The position numbers and the translations under genes are program-made. From positions 1,387,193 through 1,451,192 of the forward strand of contig JAEVLN010000006.1 of assembly GCA_018350325.1 (NCBI GenBank): a stretch of 64,000 nt of DNA, read 5' to 3'. Below the pieces are notes generated by a model. That model did no database searches, had not been told where the DNA came from, and was given only the letters and a program-made list of their open reading frames with translations. Shown here in pieces: positions 63,681 to 64,000 of this stretch; the stretch's first letter is position 1; each line of letters starts with the position of its first letter. This DNA comes from Globodera rostochiensis (lineage: Eukaryota; Nematoda; Chromadorea; Rhabditida; Heteroderidae).

Positions 63681-64000
63681 TAACTAACCGGGCAAACATC
63701 GCTCACGATTGGAATCACAGGCGTAATAAATCTGAATTTGTTTTATACCTAACAACAGAGAAGCCCTTCCAGGCACGTATTTAGGGGGGGGGGGGGGGAG
63801 GTACCCGAGGGCACGTACTCCCCCCCCCCCCTTCCCCAAGGGAAAAATTTGCAAAATTCGTAATTTTTGGACCAATTTTCTTTACAATATCGTTAAAAAC
63901 TTCAAAATTTTTTAAAATTTTGGTTACAAATCTTTCAACAAATTGAGCAAAATTCTAAATTTTCTCAGCCAGCCGACTATTGGCATCGCCGACCCACCCA
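63681..64000. other. Repeat-rich end of window
   Basis: G- and C-runs (63784-63800, 63821-63832) bracket GGTACCCGAGGGCACGTAC. A final GGCGCC-core relative with the AACAAATTGAGCAAAATT flank lies at 63940-64000. No gene seen. Confidence 0.4.

Overview
The window is eukaryotic, AT-rich, repeat-dense DNA that most likely comes from a nematode close to the plant-parasitic cyst nematodes. The evidence is: a multi-exon BTB-BACK-MATH gene of the type expanded in that group; short AT-rich introns including GC-AG introns; TTAGGC-type (nematode telomere) repeat debris; a U1 snRNA and a U3 snoRNA; and a BEL/Pao retrotransposon with an env-like ORF. Species assignment is an inference.

Layout. 1-13.5 kb: a clean 5-exon gene for a 287-aa multi-membrane protein (803-3397), a hAT-type MITE with perfect 8-bp target duplication (3980-4686), minisatellites inside a dispersed repeat, a 10-exon BTB-BACK-MATH gene (7669-10734, probably damaged), then a U1 snRNA gene (11930-12101) and a U3 snoRNA gene (12952-13162) that share an upstream PSE-like element and a downstream box. 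14.2-15.6 kb: a clean 4-exon gene for a 186-aa secreted six-cysteine protein. 16.0-17.8 kb: a complete but internally deleted hAT transposon with 8-bp TSD.

19.9-36.85 kb is a giant inverted repeat. Each arm carries one copy of a roughly 12-exon gene for a predicted secreted protein. At its exact centre sits a 4.2-kb TA-flanked DNA transposon with about 0.5-kb terminal inverted repeats and a decayed gene of an uncharacterised GDKGG / CGDM / EQGxExxH protein family. The two secreted-protein copies are the most interesting objects here: their signal peptides and introns are nearly identical (one mismatch in the 72-bp third intron) while several exons between them differ at 40-50% of residues with almost no synonymous change, the pattern expected for a diversifying effector-like family.

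37-41.2 kb: AT-rich DNA with degenerate TTAGGC repeats and a 126-bp satellite that ends abruptly in an orphan fragment of the retrotransposon env gene.

41.5-63.7 kb is a second giant palindrome. Its core is three tandem 2.5-kb units, each made of inverted arms around a 665-bp interior, and the interior of unit 1 is flipped relative to units 2 and 3. The outer arms carry a sugar-transporter exon, a small cationic secreted peptide gene and an intermediate-filament-like coiled-coil fragment. The left arm was later split by a 10.2-kb BEL/Pao element (42930-53105). The opposite arm preserves the empty site, which proves the insertion and its target duplication. This BEL element has gag, protease, integrase and env-like ORFs but has lost reverse transcriptase and RNase H.

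No computation was run; exon boundaries come from reading splice signals and frames by eye.
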